DNA of 6,196 nucleotides from Boseongicola sp. SB0662_bin_57. GTDB taxonomy: Bacteria > Pseudomonadota > Alphaproteobacteria > Rhodobacterales > Rhodobacteraceae. This document shows positions 6,144 to 6,196 of the stretch, piece after piece. A program made the translations under genes and the position numbers. Below the pieces are notes generated by a model. That model saw nothing but the letters and a program-made list of their open reading frames with translations, had not been told where the DNA came from and searched no databases. The first letter of the stretch is position 1, and every line of letters begins with the position of its first letter. The stretch covers positions 1 through 6,196 of the forward strand of contig VXPN01000207.1 in assembly GCA_009839535.1 (NCBI GenBank), written 5' to 3'.

Positions 6144-6196
6144 TGTCAAGTCCAGTTCAAAACTGACCCAGGAATCGCGTTCAATTTTGACCCACC
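6144..6196 (+). mobile_element. Terminus of an IS21-family-like element inserted in IS30
   Basis: From 6144 the sequence begins TGTCAAGTCCAG and changes from GC-rich codons to AT-richer DNA. Two near-copies of GTTCAAWWYTGACCCA follow, at 6155-6170 and 6179-6194, 24 bp apart and 13 of 16 identical. TG at the tip and multiple internal repeats with TTTTGACCCA are typical of IS21-family ends, where they bind transposase. The istA and istB genes would lie beyond the window. Confidence 0.7.
6155..6194 (+). repeat. Two 16-bp direct repeats at the IS21-like end
   Basis: GTTCAAAACTGACCCA (6155-6170) and GTTCAATTTTGACCCA (6179-6194) differ only at three central positions. They are the probable transposase-binding repeats of the element's end. 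Confidence 0.75.

Noticed and set aside
1..6196. CRISPR array, tRNA or rRNA
   Set aside because: No regularly spaced repeats longer than the IS-end pair, and no cloverleaf or rRNA-like segments were seen on either strand.

Overview
This is a GC-rich bacterial segment carrying three intact plus-strand genes, two decayed remnants of large surface proteins, and a nested pair of insertion sequences at the right edge. The repertoire (Calx-beta/autotransporter-barrel proteins, a lipoprotein metalloprotease with a TbpB-like barrel, a DoxX-like membrane protein, IS30 and IS21 elements) and the codon use suggest a proteobacterium, most likely an alphaproteobacterium of Rhodospirillales type, perhaps host- or sponge-associated. 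That placement is recalled from family resemblance and was not computed.

Layout: 1-535 has no recognisable gene but several perfect dyads. 536-1460 is a broken outer-membrane beta-barrel (the C-terminal translocator of a giant autotransporter-like protein), readable only by passing in-frame stops and frameshifts. 1588-2061 is a four-helix DoxX-like membrane protein with a strong RBS. 2062-2376 is an intergenic region with a candidate promoter. 2377-2889 encodes an exported protein whose pattern matches the cyanovirin-N homology (CVNH) lectin fold. 3048-4703 encodes a lipoprotein with a HEIGH zinc-protease motif and a C-terminal TbpB-like barrel. 4704-5240 is a degraded Calx-beta domain plus the linker that normally precedes a barrel like the one at 536-1460. 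5241-5811 has no convincing gene but holds dyads, including a perfect 16-bp palindrome. From about 5848 an IS30-family element begins; its transposase is cut after 53 codons by what looks like the terminus of an IS21-family element, which runs out of the window.

The coherent theme is the cell envelope: an exported putative glycan-binding protein, a putative surface-anchored metalloprotease and a membrane protein, bracketed by dead adhesin-like genes and transposons. The CVNH and protease genes are same-strand neighbours (158 bp apart) and may be co-expressed, but nothing here proves a joint pathway. The most notable items are the CVNH-like secreted protein, the protease-barrel lipoprotein, the two complementary pieces of the same giant-protein architecture in reversed order, and the IS-in-IS junction.
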